NCBI GenBank assembly: GCA_036362985.1
Contig: JAYGXS010000004.1
Span: 7,534,462 to 7,598,461 of the forward strand
DNA length: 64,000 bases
DNA from: Ligula intestinalis
Lineage: Eukaryota > Platyhelminthes > Cestoda > Diphyllobothriidea > Diphyllobothriidae
Reading direction: 5' to 3'
Part shown: positions 12,361-25,666 of the stretch, in pieces
Layout: each line of letters begins with the position of its first letter
Numbering within the stretch: position 1 is the first letter of the stretch
Program-made: the position numbers and the translations under genes
The notes under the pieces: model-generated
Databases searched by the model: none
Told to the model about the DNA's origin: nothing
The model's input: the letters and a program-made list of their open reading frames with translations, nothing else

Positions 12361-14983
12361 TAAAAAGCAGATTTGCGTTGCATTTGGCACTGTCTTTCCT
12401 TCCATACCCATCGTATAACTCTGAAAATGTAAATTAAAAACGACTGAAGGTTGACTTGGAGACTCTCCTACGCGTGCTATACACAATGTGATGCCCACTT
12501 AGGTCTATCCTCCTACTAACACAGATTTTGACAACGAACGCCATTAAGGCATTAAACCCCCTTCTCTTATCTTGTCCTCATGTCCCAGTACCATTTTGGT
12601 CATCTAGTCTTACTTGTTTTTGAGTGCCCTCTTCACAGTCATGGCACAAAAGATGAGCTCATCTTAGCCTCCTGCCCGGTCACAACTACAAAACCAATTT
12701 ATTCCGAAGTTTATAGACTTCTAAGTAAGTCAACAATAGCATTAGACGTGTGGTTGTGTAGCGTTCGAATGTGCTATGCAAAAGCCGCCGAGGAAGATTC
12801 CAGGCTTCTGAGCGCACGCGACACACGGTGTGGAAAGCGTGGGTAAGTCGGTCGAGACGTGCTGTTTAGGTGAGATGCAAGAACATATCCGGCACGCCTA
12901 CTGATAAAAACTAAGGCACGCTAGTCAGTCATGCAAAAAGTTTTGCTAGAACTAGGGTGGGAACGTAACAAGAAAGGCGAGGTGGAGAGATGGCGAAAAT
13001 GGTGGAGAAGGATCACACAGCATAGTCGCTCCACCAGGGCGGTCAATCCCGCTACATTGCTGAACCCGTTACCCCATGAATGCGTTGAGACTATGGGTCG
13101 GTGATGAAAAAAACCCATTTAGCTGAGCGCCAAAGATTTTGCGCAAATTTTTTGAAGGATCGGATATATAAAGGAGTGCATGGCTAACTGGGCATATAGA
13201 GTTTGCTCACGAAGTTTACACGTATCAACAATGTTTTTGGAACAGGATTTATCGCGTGAGTTCCTGCGGTTTTGCCTGTCATAAGAACACTCAGTTGATT
13301 TTCAATGGGCCGCTATTAGCGGAAGCATTATTGTGCGCCCACACACACAACCCATTAGCTCAAACCGCGGGATACTTGCCGAGGTATTTGCAGTTTCAAG
13401 TCATACATTCATTTCAGCTGAAATGAGGAAAACATTATACCTTGCATTGGGAGTCTACATTTCCACTGTGCTGCAAGCATCCGACTTTTCGACCATCGAT
13501 TACGATTATATCCATCTTATATTCCAAACATGTTTACCAGTGACTTGAGCGTGGATTATTTTTAAGTGATAAACTACGTGCGTGTCATCTACCGCATTCT
13601 TTATTCCTTCAGGGACCTGAGTTCGGTATCAAGACAAGGTCAAGGACATGGGAGCAGGATAGGTCTGAGGCAGCGAGCATCATAAAGGCCACATTTTGAA
13701 GAAACCCTCAGTCGGTCAGGCAGCCACTCCACACACTGGGTTGACTGCACAGGTCGAGTCTCCCGTCAGTTAGAAAACATACAGGCTACAGCTTTTAGCC
13801 TATTGTGATCGCTTAACTTGCGTCCGATTGTTTATAGGCACTGAGCTGTCGACTAGCAGTCAGAAATTGCAAGGTTTTTACCTACAGTTGCCGGACTATT
13901 ACTATGGCGTCATTAGCCACTGATGTCAAAATGCCCAACCGCACACCTAAGATTCGAACCCCAAATAAGTTGAGTAGGGGCAAACATTTTCAGAAATGGC
14001 GCCGAGGGGTGAGTCGTGTCCTGTCGACTAATGGGAGAATGGGAAACACTGATTTCTCCTGACTAATGCAGATAAATGTGCATTTCCCGTGCCGGTAGGA
14101 GTTGCATAGTGACTGGTCCTAAACATATCGAACACTGGAAGGTCCGTGCTAAAAATGCAATGAACACCTAATGTTCACACAATTTAATCTAAAAGTCAGT
14201 TTTACAAGTAAATCGACAGCTGTTCGTGTCACGTCTGTGCGGCGATCAGAGTTTGTCTTGAGCCCTGGCTGACAGGATAATGGCTTATTACCTAACGAGT
14301 GCAGAATGCATCACGGCGAATGCTAACATGCATCTATAAATGTATATCAGAATGCAAAAGGTCTTTGCTGACGTTTTAATAGTAGCAAAAAACGAACACC
14401 TACAAGGTGATTGCCAACAAAAAGAATTAAATGGCGCCAATTTATCATTACAGAGATTCGAATTCTACATTTGCAAACAACCTTAATAAAAACAAGCCTG
14501 GAACGCCTGCCTCTGATGTGTTTGCAGATATTTGTTAATAGTTCTTGTTAAGAACTACCACTGCGTGAAAAGAAGAATTTTTTGACTCACTTGGTAGCTA
14601 AGAACCGTATCAGAGAGACTTTACGTGACTCTTCAAAAATTAAAGCACGAAATGTTAGCTCCAGATATCAATGTCGACAAGCTGGAGTGCAGTGCAGTAA
14701 AACATCACGTCCCATAACTTTATGTGCAAATGGAATGAATCATTTTACTTGCATAATATTCTAAGCTTAATGTATGCTGATAGTGTGCATTTAACCCTAA
14801 AGCAGTTCATAAGGAAGATAGATGTTACGGGTAAGGCTACGGATTAGTTTATAGTGGGGCTAGCGTTCGATTCAAGGCACGAAGATATTTACACTTAATA
14901 TGCGCAAGCATTCAAGGTCAATATATAATTTCTTTTTCATAATTTTCGAGAGACGAAAAAGGGTCGATTTCTGGAACACATTT
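12361..14983. other. Non-coding stretch, no gene recognised
   Basis: No gene family, repeat or RNA structure recognised. An 88-codon open frame at 12580-12846 (plus) has no motif and is best treated as chance. Confidence 0.45.
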
Positions 14984-14984
14984 G

Positions 14985-15035
14985 TATTTTAGCTGACGTT
15001 TCAAAAGCCTTCTCGCTTTCATCGTAAGAGCTTGG
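14985..15035 (-). ncRNA. Hammerhead ribozyme-like motif (degenerate)
   Basis: On the minus strand the order is an altered CUGAUGA box (ACGATGA, 15019-15025), a 5-bp hairpin (AAAGC/GCTTT) as stem II, an intact GAAAC box (14998-15002), and a GTC cleavage triplet ending at 14995 followed by AG. This is the box order of the other hammerheads here, with the first box damaged. An open frame of 107 codons overlaps it and looks incidental. Confidence 0.55.
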
Positions 15036-15039
15036 TGAA

Positions 15040-18000
15040 TGTTCCCCTGCTGGTGTCAGTAAGTGTGTCCGACCGCTAGCCTGATGCCTGATGCCCGCGT
15101 GCCAATCTATTGTACCGTACGATTTGTGGTGGCTGATTGAATTACTCACAACCTCGCGGGCGCCTCCATAAGGTGTGTTAAGTCGATTGTGTGCCTCCTG
15201 AGCGTTTTCACATTCTTCGCTTGCGGCTGCCGATTTTCGACCCTGCGTATCTTCCTTCATTCGACCTAATGCTCCGTCCCAAGCAGATGTAAGCCTTCTG
15301 CGGAACGCTTGTTAGGCGGGATGAATGTGCATGGGTCTGTTTAGTGTGCCAGTCGAGGACTAACTTTCTAGCAGCAATCTGTTCCTTCTTTCTCCTCTCC
15401 CGGGGATGATCAAAGGAATAAATTTACTCTTATGGGAATCATGAGCCAGACCACCTACTTAACCGCGTTGGGCCTTTTTATCATCATTTCATATTATGGG
15501 AGGCTATATAAGTTGTTCTTACCTCCTTACTAAATGGTGAAGCCTATAGTGACGAATCTTTATATTCAAATACGGGTACTAAGTCCGTTGAGTAGGATGC
15601 TCTTCTTAACTAATTATACATCTCTTCTTAACCACCCTGCTGTTTGAAGCCGCGAACCGAAGAGCGTGTCTTTTCAAACTGAGCTTGGGCCGGAGTCTGT
15701 CGTTGAAAACAAAACTATCGCTCGGCACCCAAACTCCGCATAAATTTTGACTGAAGTGGTTCTTAAAACATGTCCTTTGCTGACACCGCGGATTCCTGCT
15801 CCTTCTTCTTCTACACCAGGAAGCCTATGCCGCGCAATCGGGAATCGGCACTTTGTTACCGCCAAGGTCTCTGGCATGCGCGCGGATTATGTAGACCAAC
15901 ACTTCACCTGTTAGTACTGAAAGGTAATTAATTGCTCTGCTTTGTGTGCACTCAATCGCAGATAAGTATGTTTACTGTCTCACCTACAAAGTGTCAAGAA
16001 ACAATTCCTTTTTGCTTTCCCTGTAATAGGGATGAGAACGCCTTGTCGCATTTGGTCTGACAACTTCATGGCCCTGTGCGCTGCCACGGGAGTGATGTTG
16101 ATAAAAACTGATTACCAAGTGGACCAAATTTAATTCGACTAGACGTAAGGCCATCTCATTTCTGCCCTTGAAATATGCTACCTACCCTGTACGACCTGAT
16201 ACACCACAAAAAGCTTCTCGCGCTGGCGTCCGGTGATTTACATTGGAGTCGTCACGCACTCAAAAAATTACTGCAACCGTTTGGTCAAGGGACTTCAACG
16301 GGACTTCATTCTTCCCGTGGCCCATACTTATGTCTTGTTTTAAACGCATTTTAGGAGGAAGTAAATTTGGCAGTTACTACAGTGGAACCTTAACATACCA
16401 GGCAATAATATACGGTAGATTCATTATCTCGTGAACTGTAAACCAAAATCCTGAAATACTTTTCCTTTCGAGAAACTGAACCAAGTAGTTTCGTAGACTC
16501 GACTATTATATAGCTTAATCGCAAGATAACTCAATCACTTCAGGATGCCGGCTTCTGAGCAAGATTTTTTTTCTTGCTGACTGCAAAATGCATGCTTTGT
16601 AAAAGAAGCTACTTAACTTATATGCATTTTATATTTGATATTGAATCCAATAATATTTTACCGAAATCATACAGTGAAACATTATTTCATGTACTCACCA
16701 TCTATTCATTTTTAAACGTTTGATCCAAAGGGGTTCTCGCTCGGTTTAAAATAAAAACTTACCAGACTGCAGAATACTTTTGCACTCTATTTATTGTGAT
16801 ATTTGAATAAAAATTGGGCAATATACATAATGAAACGAAGGCGACGTGATTGCCGACATAATACCTCTGTTAGGCTGACGTTTCAGGATCCGTTGCGGAT
16901 TTATTATCAGACACTGGCAGAGAGCAGTAGCAGATGCATACGTTGTATTGTATATTTTATGGAAAAAATTAATAAATTGACAGCGAGGACGTTTAAGAAG
17001 TAAACATTTGTGGTTTTAAATATGATCGTAATAAGAAACCTTTTCATACCAAAAGATAACCGTTTTTAAAACGAAAATATAGAGAAGGCAAGGGTTCGGT
17101 CCATGAAGAACAAAAACACTATTTGGGATCTACTTTACCATAAAAATGCCTGAAAATTCTGCTGCACTGACAAGTAATTAGCATTCATTTTCAGAGATAC
17201 TGTTTTGTGCAGGCGGGCGAGAAAGAGATCGTTCAAAAACCGACATCATAGCGTGATTTAGATATGTTGTGAGTAGGCTGTACAATCAAAATTTAATTTT
17301 CGCTTCGAAGAAAAAACGCATTTAGGGTTCACAATTTTTGTAGAAGGGAGCCTACTGTACTTTATAGCGGGAAGCCTGTGGATGTGTTGTTGTGTTTTTA
17401 GTATCCTATTGCGCTGTTGAGCTATTCCGACCTACAAGGACCGCTAAGGTTGGATATATTGCCGTGTATTCGATGGCAGTAAAGCAGCGCAGGAGAGACA
17501 GACATCTTTTACTCCTCATAGTGATTATATGCTTCACGACTAGAGCGAAGGTTCAACAAACCATCGTTTTCGCATGCTAAAATTTGATTGCCTTTCCAAG
17601 TAGTAATTTTTCGTGTATAAATTGACAGCCGGGTCCGGTTGCCTTAAGGATGGAAAAGCGGAGTACCATTTTTCTCCTGTTTTATCAACTGAAAATTCAT
17701 GAAAATGCACTATTGAGTACTTTTGAAGTGTGGAGCCTACTTTCTATTCAGTACCAGGCAAAAGTGTTCTCGGAATGCTGGATAAAACATTGTCTTCGTA
17801 AGCTGCAAACTTTTTCGTCTCTTTTTTGGAAAAGAAACCATATAGTTCAGAAGATAAAGAGAGAGCGATGAACAAAATTATAAGAAGCAACCTAAATGTA
17901 TAGTTTATGTATGCGCCCAGCAGTAGTTAATCAGCGAAATCACCCCAGTGAATAATAGGTTAGGCAGGCTGGGATAACAAAGCTTCCTTGTCAACATTCG

Positions 18001-20740
18001 CAATTTTCATGGAATCACTGGGCTCCAGTGTGTTTTTTTTGTTGAATAGTCGAAACTTTTTTGTAGATCTGCTTTAAACTTGCGTACCTATGCGAGTTGT
18101 TCCTGGTTAATGCCATTGGCATACGTATTTCACAATGGTTTCTCTCAGGTAAGTCATAAAGACCTGTAGAACGAAGAAACTCCTGTTCAATAAGAAAACT
18201 CCAGACTTCTAGTCTATGTGGGCTAACCGTAGTTTGGGCCTCTGTGACCTCAGCAGATGTCTTTTTCAGCCTCTTTCTTCTGATTATAGACCCGTTAATT
18301 AAATGAATCTAAATATTAGGCATTCATTATTCTTATGCGCGTTTAAGCTCACCTGATTCCGACGAATGAACTGACTTAACCCTCTCTGTAGTTTAATAAA
18401 TGTTAGATTGTTCAGCTTAATATCTCACAAATTGCGTAAATTACAAAAGGCCTGCAGGCAAAGCGACCCAAATATTATTGAAAGCATGCCTGTCGTGTGG
18501 ACTGTCATTTATACAGGGGTTAGACCGTTAGCTGTTATAAAACCTGGTTTATGGTCTGGTGCTATTGAAATAAATTTATATTACAAAGCCCTTCACACTT
18601 TATTTTGAATACGAATACTTTTTTTTCGCATTAAGATAAAATCAGAATACTTGTTAACTTTCTTAATGAATACTGCTTTATGTTGGCTATGTTCTAGGTC
18701 TCTTTCATGACGAGTAGTCTTGTTTCCTTTCTACGTTTTTTAGTTTTATATAAATCCGAAGTGTCTGCCTTCCCCTCAGTTGTAGACGGAAATTCTTCTG
18801 CCTGGTCCAGTAGATTTCAAAACATAGCTGACACTAAAACTGCGCTAATGCTATTGGGGAAATGACTTCAATTAACCTCAGTATTTTCTTCGGTCACAAT
18901 CTGCAACTGGCTTCCAAATGTGCCCGGTTTTCCGCATAACACGTTATGTTATACCACAGAGGAAAAATGTCTGGACCAAGAAATAACGTTTAGAACGTGT
19001 GGTATGTATGCGGGTGGCTATTAATCGCAAGCTCTCTCCAATGATATTTCCGATCGGAAGCATCATAAAATGGGCGGTTTTGTCCTTCCGTTTTGTCTGA
19101 GCATGACTTTTTAATGCGGTAGATTACCTGTTTTTTAACAACAGGTTAAAGTTGTGGTTGATTTTACATTAAAATCAGCTCTGTTGCGTTATATTTCTCT
19201 ATTACAGCTCAAAAAGGAGGTCGCTGGTATGAAAACATGTGAGAAGAATCTAGTTCTACTGTCAGACTTACCATTTTTATTTTACAATTTTTCTAGAACC
19301 ACTGAGGAGCATAGAACCGCTAATTGCTATGCTATATGGTTCGGGTTATATAAAGCTGGTCAAAGGTATGAATACTGTCGGAACGACCAAGTCAGTTTAG
19401 GTCAGTCTTACTTAAACCTCATGTCATCTTAATATGTCAGAAGGTATTGCGAATTGTCATCGACAGGCATTAATTATCGGCTACTTCGCTTATATCCATG
19501 CCAACTTGGATTATAGAGCAATGAGCTGCGGCAAAAAGAATTATATTCCATAGGGAATACCGCCTGTCAGTCGAAAAGTAGAATAAATACACATCACCAA
19601 GGGAAGAATTGCGATGTGGAAAAAATTGATCTAAAATAGAAAGAGGTAAGGACCACAAGACCAACGGAATTTAATGACGTCATACAAATTTCTGACATCT
19701 TATTCAACTGCGTACAGTCATTGCTTGGTAATAAGATACAAAAACTTTGCAATTAATAGGCATCGTAAAAGGCAGAAAATTGATAGGTGCACAGCTAATT
19801 ATCTATTGGTGGGGGAGGAGGAGGCGAAGAGATCGGAGCACAATCATTGAAGCAAGTCAGTTCATGTAATTCCTAGTTTCATGGATTCTTCCTTATTCAA
19901 ATTATTTTCGGCCAAACAATGCTTTACCGTAAAATATAAGTTTACAAGCGATGAAGGATCGTGTTTTCGAAAAAACCTCCAAGTAAACTAAAGATGTGGT
20001 TATTAACGTTTCAGGAAGAAGCAGAAAGAGCTCTTTTTCAATGAATTACACGATTCGGAATTATTCATTTTTACATATCGGGCAGGTTTTATTTATGTTT
20101 TCAATATTAAAATGATTTGAGATGCTTAACTTTAGTCACTTATTGATGTGCTTTATTTCAAATTAACTTTTTAATCATCACATTATTCTATTTTTTAGAA
20201 AAATAATGATTATTTAATAACGAAGCAGCTGCTGATTGTACATTTTCGTTTTTAATCAGCAAGATGGCAGTGCCACAAAGTTCTGTCAAAGCTTGTCAGG
20301 CATTTCAAAAACTTGAAAATTTTACATTACCCACTAAGGCAAAATTGCAATAGGCGATGAGATATTGGAAGAAAGTGCAAACTTGTCTATGTGGCTGATA
20401 GGAGCATGAAAGGGTAATACATTTTGTAAAAGTAAACCGAGAACCTGGACTAGCTGTTAGAACTCCAAAAACATGTTGAAATATACTTTAAGAAAGAAAA
20501 AATAAATATCTTAATGCATTGATAGAAGATAATCCTGTTAGGACAATTGAATTTCAAGCCTAGGTACTGATTGAAAACAATGTTTATTTCTGTTTCATTG
20601 AAACGGTTTCGCAGAAATGAAAAATCACTTTTATCCTGCAGATAATAGCAAAATTCGAATGTTGTCTGCCGCTGTTAAAACACCAGTGCAAATATTTTGG
20701 CAATGTTCAAAAAGATTATAAGCTTACTTAGACTGCGAGA
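15040..20740. other. Non-coding stretch, no gene recognised
   Basis: No gene or repeat supported. Several 60-90-codon frames exist but none has a domain signature or plausible splice-linked partner. Confidence 0.45.
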
Positions 20741-20804
20741 GAATACTCGTATTCCAGGAATATCTATTGGTAAAGGAGAGATATGGTCGATCACTGGAAC
20801 AACA

Positions 20805-20860
20805 TTTATTTTTTCCTGAGCTTTCGAGCTTTTACAAGAGCCCATCGTCAGAGAAGGAGA
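20805..20860 (-). ncRNA. Hammerhead ribozyme-like motif downstream of an endonuclease remnant
   Basis: The minus strand shows CTGACGA (20845-20851; one change from CTGATGA), a spacer, CGAAAG (GAAA intact, 20821-20825), then CTC in place of GTC before AGG. It lies about 320 bp 3' of the GIY-YIG remnant at 21169-21660 on the same strand, the position expected for a PLE 3' terminal repeat. The flank about 100 bp further along (AGAATACTCGTATTCCAGG near 20740-20758) resembles a flank of the hammerhead at 25840-25895. Confidence 0.5.
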
Positions 20861-21168
20861 AACGGTAATAAATGTGGAAGCTATCTGGGGCGTTTGTACA
20901 ATAACTAACATTTTGAACGTGCAGAAAATCAATAATTGTGTGTGCTGCCGACTTGCCACTGAGGGCTGTGCTAGCCTGTTTCAGTAGGCAAGATCGACAA
21001 TTTGGGTGGAAATATTTACAAAATAGAATCTATAACAAAACAAGTAATAGTTATGGTGGGAGGGATGGACAATTAAAAAAGTCAAAGGAGAAGGGAAGGA
21101 GGATGAGAAGAGAGGGATTATTTAGGTTCGGGCGCCAAATGGCCACGTCAGCATCGAAAGTGGGATGA

Positions 21169-21660
21169 TTATGGAGGAGTTTGGGCCAATTGATTACAGC
21201 GGGCGTCTGGATGTGATCTTTTGCAATAGTTTAGGACCCTGTACGCTGGCGCCAATTCGACACATCTGTTGACGGAATTCTCATCCATAGACCAGGATTC
21301 GATAAATTCTCTGCTCGTCTTGATTCCCGCGTTGGTAAGTGCCTTGAAGGCAGCAAAGTTGAACTCATGGCCTGTTTCGTAGGTGTGAGTTGCAACTTGT
21401 GATGATTCGTCGCCTAGTCGCATGGCCTGCTTGTGTTCACGTATACGCGATCCGAGCATGCGTTCCGTTTGACCTGTATAATTACAGGGACCGTTTAGGC
21501 ATGGGATGCAATATACCACACCAGATTGTTCATTCTGCGTAAGCCGGTCTTCTATTTCCATCACTCTGCGGTGCATTGTAGCTTTGGGTCTGTGTGCAAT
21601 GCAAACATTTAGTCCCGCATCAATGCGCTCAGTCGCTTACTTAGAGCATCGGAAGTTAAA
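21169..21660 (-). pseudogene. Penelope-like element GIY-YIG endonuclease remnant
   Basis: A 135-codon open frame (21576-21169) encodes most of a PLE-type GIY-YIG nuclease. Homology seems to extend upstream to about 21660. Visible residues: VYCIPC (about residues 21-26) as the GIY-like strand, NYTGQT (32-37) as the YIG-like strand, an RIREH block (44-48) with the conserved Arg, and FIESW (about 91-95) carrying the probable catalytic Glu. The C-terminal helix region ends PAYRVL. In intact PLEs this domain nicks DNA to prime reverse transcription. No RT domain is attached, so this is a 5'-truncated relic. It resembles the nuclease at 54725-55222 more than that of the 46.8-49.7 kb element. Confidence 0.85.
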
Positions 21661-21807
21661 TAAAGTAGCAAAAAGCGGTCTGTTGCTGTTACGGATGTGA
21701 AGCTTATTCCTATCATTGGAAAATAAAATCAGAATAAGTCACCAATGTAAGCGAAAATGTGAGTTCCATAATATATTTTAAAATAAAACAGATCAGGGCA
21801 CGTTTCG

Positions 21808-21860
21808 GCAACTGTCTCTGATGGCGGATCCACGACGGAACTAAAAACGTCAAGCAAATA
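21808..21860 (+). ncRNA. Hammerhead ribozyme-like motif (degenerate)
   Basis: The plus strand reads CTGATGG (21818-21824), then a short hairpin (TCC/GGA around ACGAC), then TAAAAACGTC where GAAACGTC is expected (GTC at 21849-21851). The immediately preceding bases (CACGTTTCGGC near 21800) look like the GAAAC half of a minus-strand copy, so two opposed copies may abut here. Confidence 0.4.
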
Positions 21861-22425
21861 AAATTTTTCTTTCAGTGATTACATTTGCTTCTTGTCAGCT
21901 GACACGGGTATCAAACAATATCGCCTTAGTATTGAGTTTTTTCTCGTTCAATCGTTTTATATTTTAATTGTAAGAATCTGCGACGATTACAACGCAATCT
22001 CTAATGTTATAGGAGTTCCTTAGTTGTTAAGAATAAACAACTTCTGCGTGTGGTGAGCCAGAAACGGGGTTCTGTTTGCCTTAGTGAAACTTTTATGAGC
22101 AAACTGGGGTGTGTGGTCTGACTCAGGTGCATTGAAGGGCTGATATGAATGTTTTTGGCCAAAAAAAGCGCTCCAATGGAAGACTTACTCTCCAGAACAC
22201 ATGTTTCCAATGTTGAGCCGAAGGTACGAGAGGGGACTTATTAATCCACAATCTATTTCCATTTGCTAAGAAATTCGTTCTGCCCTATAATTTTCCGATA
22301 ATACGAAATTTAATATCAACAAGGTTTGCAAACTTGATCGCTCTGTTCAGGCCATCAAGAGAGCACATTTAGAATGTCTGCGACTAAGTGATTCAAAAGA
22401 GTACAGTATCTTGCTTCTGTTTCCT

Positions 22426-22477
22426 ATTCATCTCTCTGATGATAAATCCACGACGGATGTCGACACGTCAGGCGAAT
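22426..22477 (+). ncRNA. Hammerhead ribozyme, well preserved (type I, PLE class)
   Basis: The plus strand shows stem I 5' side ATTC-ATC-TCT, intact CTGATGA (22436-22442), stem II ATCC/GGAT closing loop ACGAC (22446-22458), GACA in place of GAAA, a short ACGT stem III, GTC cleavage triplet (22467-22469), and the stem I 3' side AGG-C-GAAT. The outer pair ATTC/GAAT corresponds to TACTC/GAGTA in the copy at 62211-62264, which is compensatory change. Known function of the class: self-cleavage of the transcript after the GUC. The single A-to-C change in GAAA probably weakens or abolishes activity. Confidence 0.75.
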
Positions 22478-22889
22478 TAACATATTTTCCCAGCAATCGA
22501 GTTATCTTCTTCATCTACATCTTCTTCTTCTCTTTTCTTGTTATATTCGTAGGAATATACGTTTGTAACACTTATACTTTTGATCTTTTTGATTGAAAAA
22601 ATCTGCAGGTAGTTGCTTCCTTCGTTTCATAAATGAGTGCTCGATTTAATAAAATATGATGGTACAGTTAGGGCTACATAGGTTTCGACAATTTGATGGA
22701 CATTTGGGTGTTATCCCTTTGAATTATGTACGTTAACAGGAGCGAAAGTGTAGAAAGGTGTTAATAGGCAGAAAGTTTGTTTTGCCGAAGATGTCCAATG
22801 GAAGCGTCAAAAGCATACCCAGTTTTACCAATTTTTAGAAAAAATTGTGGGGGCAGTGGCAGTTGCAAAACACAACCACTTCTGCTTTC

Positions 22890-22945
22890 TGTTTATAGCT
22901 ATGATGAGGAATCCATAACGGATAGCGAAACGTAAGGCGAAAAAA
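22890..22945 (+). ncRNA. Hammerhead ribozyme-like motif
   Basis: ATGATGA (22901-22907; first base of CTGATGA changed) is followed by G10.1, stem II ATCC/GGAT (22911-22914 and 22920-22923) closing ATAAC, C11.1, an intact GAAAC box (22927-22931), GTA as a possible NUH cleavage triplet (22932-22934) and AGGCG. It is on the same strand as the hammerhead 450 bp upstream. Confidence 0.6.
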
Positions 22946-25139
22946 ATGTTGCCTAAGTGATGAAATAATCATCTTTGTTTTTTTAACACACGTCGTTTTT
23001 TCAGTGAATCGTTAAAGACGACTTACCCGTCATGGAATAAAAAATTTGTCTTTATATCCCTAGAGGCTCCAGTGGGAATAAAATTAAATACCACAAAAAC
23101 AGCCCTTTCGAATTGTCGCGAGATAATCTGATATTTGACCCCTACAGGTACTGTCAGCAACTCAACTGGGGTAATCGCACCCCTTCCTTACAATGGCAGC
23201 TGGTTATTTCCCAACGTTATAGTGTTCAACTTCACAACGCCGAAGTCACCAAACTTCCCTTAGGGAAAAAAACTATATTTATGTCATGTTTATAGGCATT
23301 GTTCTTATGGGTTGTCATTTTATATGGCTTAGGTCAGGTGAATTCATGAAAGAAGATTCCCAGGGAAATCGATTGCTATTTTTTTATGAACAAAGATAAC
23401 ATTTTTTGAAAGAAGCATCATTAAAAAAAACCAAAAAAGGAATGCGCTTGTATAAAACACTGGAAATACATGTGATCAGTGGCAGATGCTCACTCGGATT
23501 ATCGATTAGACAATACGCTTCAGCAATTGTTGCCCGCTGCATGCAAAACGATCCGTCAGTAACCTGGACTTTCAAGTGCGGATGCAGTAATGTATGCAGT
23601 TGTCGCTGCTGCTAGCTTCAAGAGCGGTAGGCTGGGGTTCCAACCGTATGCAATTTTATCTTGAATTTATTTGCTCTAAGCAAATTAGGGAAATTGAAGG
23701 GCTGGAAGTAAACTTTAATTTCTACACATAAAAGCGTGACCGCTCATCGATCTCATGGTCATCGTCGCTCTGTTAGCAACGGCGATAGCTGGACTGCTGC
23801 AATCGAACACAGCTAAGATAAGGTATACCGGTGCCACCAACCATCATGTTGACACACAGCGTAATGCCCACGATATAGGCTCCGCGTATATGCGATTTTG
23901 AATCGAAACGTGCAGTATGCTATCGATTTCAACATTATCTTCGTTTTTTCTGGCTAATCAGCTGTGCACTGATAGACTTCAAACTGACCACAACTCAAAT
24001 AAGCTTTACCTTACTAAGATCCAGCTCTCTGATTTATAAAGTCCCATGCGCACCTTTTTGCTCTTATGCATTTTTCTCTGTTTCCTTCCACATTGTCTTA
24101 ACTCACTTTATCAATTAGCTTTGCTGATCGTCCTCTTTGACCTTTTGTGACCTTTCTTGACCAATTAGATTTCGTATTTGCTCATTTGTTGCTCTTACAA
24201 CGCAGCAGAAACTGAAGAACTCACTCAAAATGTCATGGATCCAAAAAAATCTTGTTGTTTTTGCCATCTTTTAATTTTAAACGTTACTTTTTATATGTCT
24301 GTTTATATATATATATTATATATTAGAGGGGATACTGTTATTGGGGGAAGGTGGGTTAATTAGAGTTCAAGACACGTTGGGACGTTATTCAGTTCCGTAC
24401 ACCGTGTAGCCTTTGCCTTGGTTGAAGTTTTCCCGGAAAGATAAAGCTTGAATCAAGAAAAAAATGAAGTTAATGCATTCGCAATAGGAATACGGCATCA
24501 AAATTTCGAGAAAGCAAAAAATTACATCAAATACGCAGTCATCGATAAGCAAACTAACTAATTGAAACGTCTCCAAACGAAGTAACATGTCGAGGAAGTT
24601 TTCTTAAGCATATAACTTGCCGAACGTGGTTTAAGAGGTCACTGTTTCTGGATCACGAGCTGTCATGTTTAGCTGAGTCTTAACATTTAACCCATATAGC
24701 CGTCTGCATTAGTAAATATGTCCGAGAAATCATTACTGCAGTAACTGATTTTCGGAAATGTCTTATTTCGAAACCATATAAATTTATGTCAGAATAATAT
24801 TTAAAAACTAAGGTAATTTCCTCTTTACTTGCACAAAGTGGTAAACCTACGATTGTGCATGACCATTTAATTTATATGCATTTATATGCCAACATCTGAG
24901 TTAAGTCTTAGGTCTTTTTAGCCAGGGCTCAGAACATAGCAAGCTTTCAAAGACAGCGAATCAATAGTTTGGAGATAGTTTGTAAAAAATAAAGATAAGT
25001 ATCAGCTGTCAAACCTGTGGCTTGGCATAAGGCATGTGTTTTACAAACTGTAGAAATTATAGGAGGTGCTTTCACTCTGAATGACTATTATTTATTACCA
25101 ATCTCCCTAACTATGAATCCCCGATAACTAAAAGGATAT
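22946..25139. other. Non-coding stretch, no gene recognised
   Basis: Nothing supported apart from a short TA-rich microsatellite near 24305-24325. Open frames are all under 70 codons. Confidence 0.45.
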
Positions 25140-25666
25140 TCGTAACGTTTGCCATTGCATACAATGTGCTCTTCTCAAATGTACAGTAGACGCCAAAGAC
25201 CATGCAATGCTAATTATGAAATTTGGCTGGACACTTAAGCATATAGTTGAAAACACTATTGTGATTCATTCAGTTTATTAAATTCTGCAAAGGTCATTTT
25301 CTTAGCTAAATCGTCATTTGAGATAGGTTAACTCAGAGAAATAACCATCAGTTTTGAGAAAATTGGAAGTTGTTTCATATGGAAGGAATTTCCTATGCTA
25401 TAACGAAGGAGGAAACCATACTGCAGGTTAATGTGGAAAATACTAAGAATGAACTCCAAAATAAGCAAAATAGGTATAGAAAATATCCCTTTCGAACTGA
25501 AAAAGTTTAACCAAAATTATTCAGATTGCAGTGAAGACAAGTTTAAGGAACCAAATTTGTTTGCAGCATTATTAAACAGTTGTTTTTAAGAAATTATATT
25601 AAGCAATTCTGTTAATTTTTTTGCACAAAATGAAATAAAAGCAGCATGTTTGAATGCAGCATTAAA

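Noticed and set aside
14937..15260. 107-codon minus-strand open frame
   Set aside because: It runs through a hammerhead-like motif and has no domain, so it is more likely incidental.
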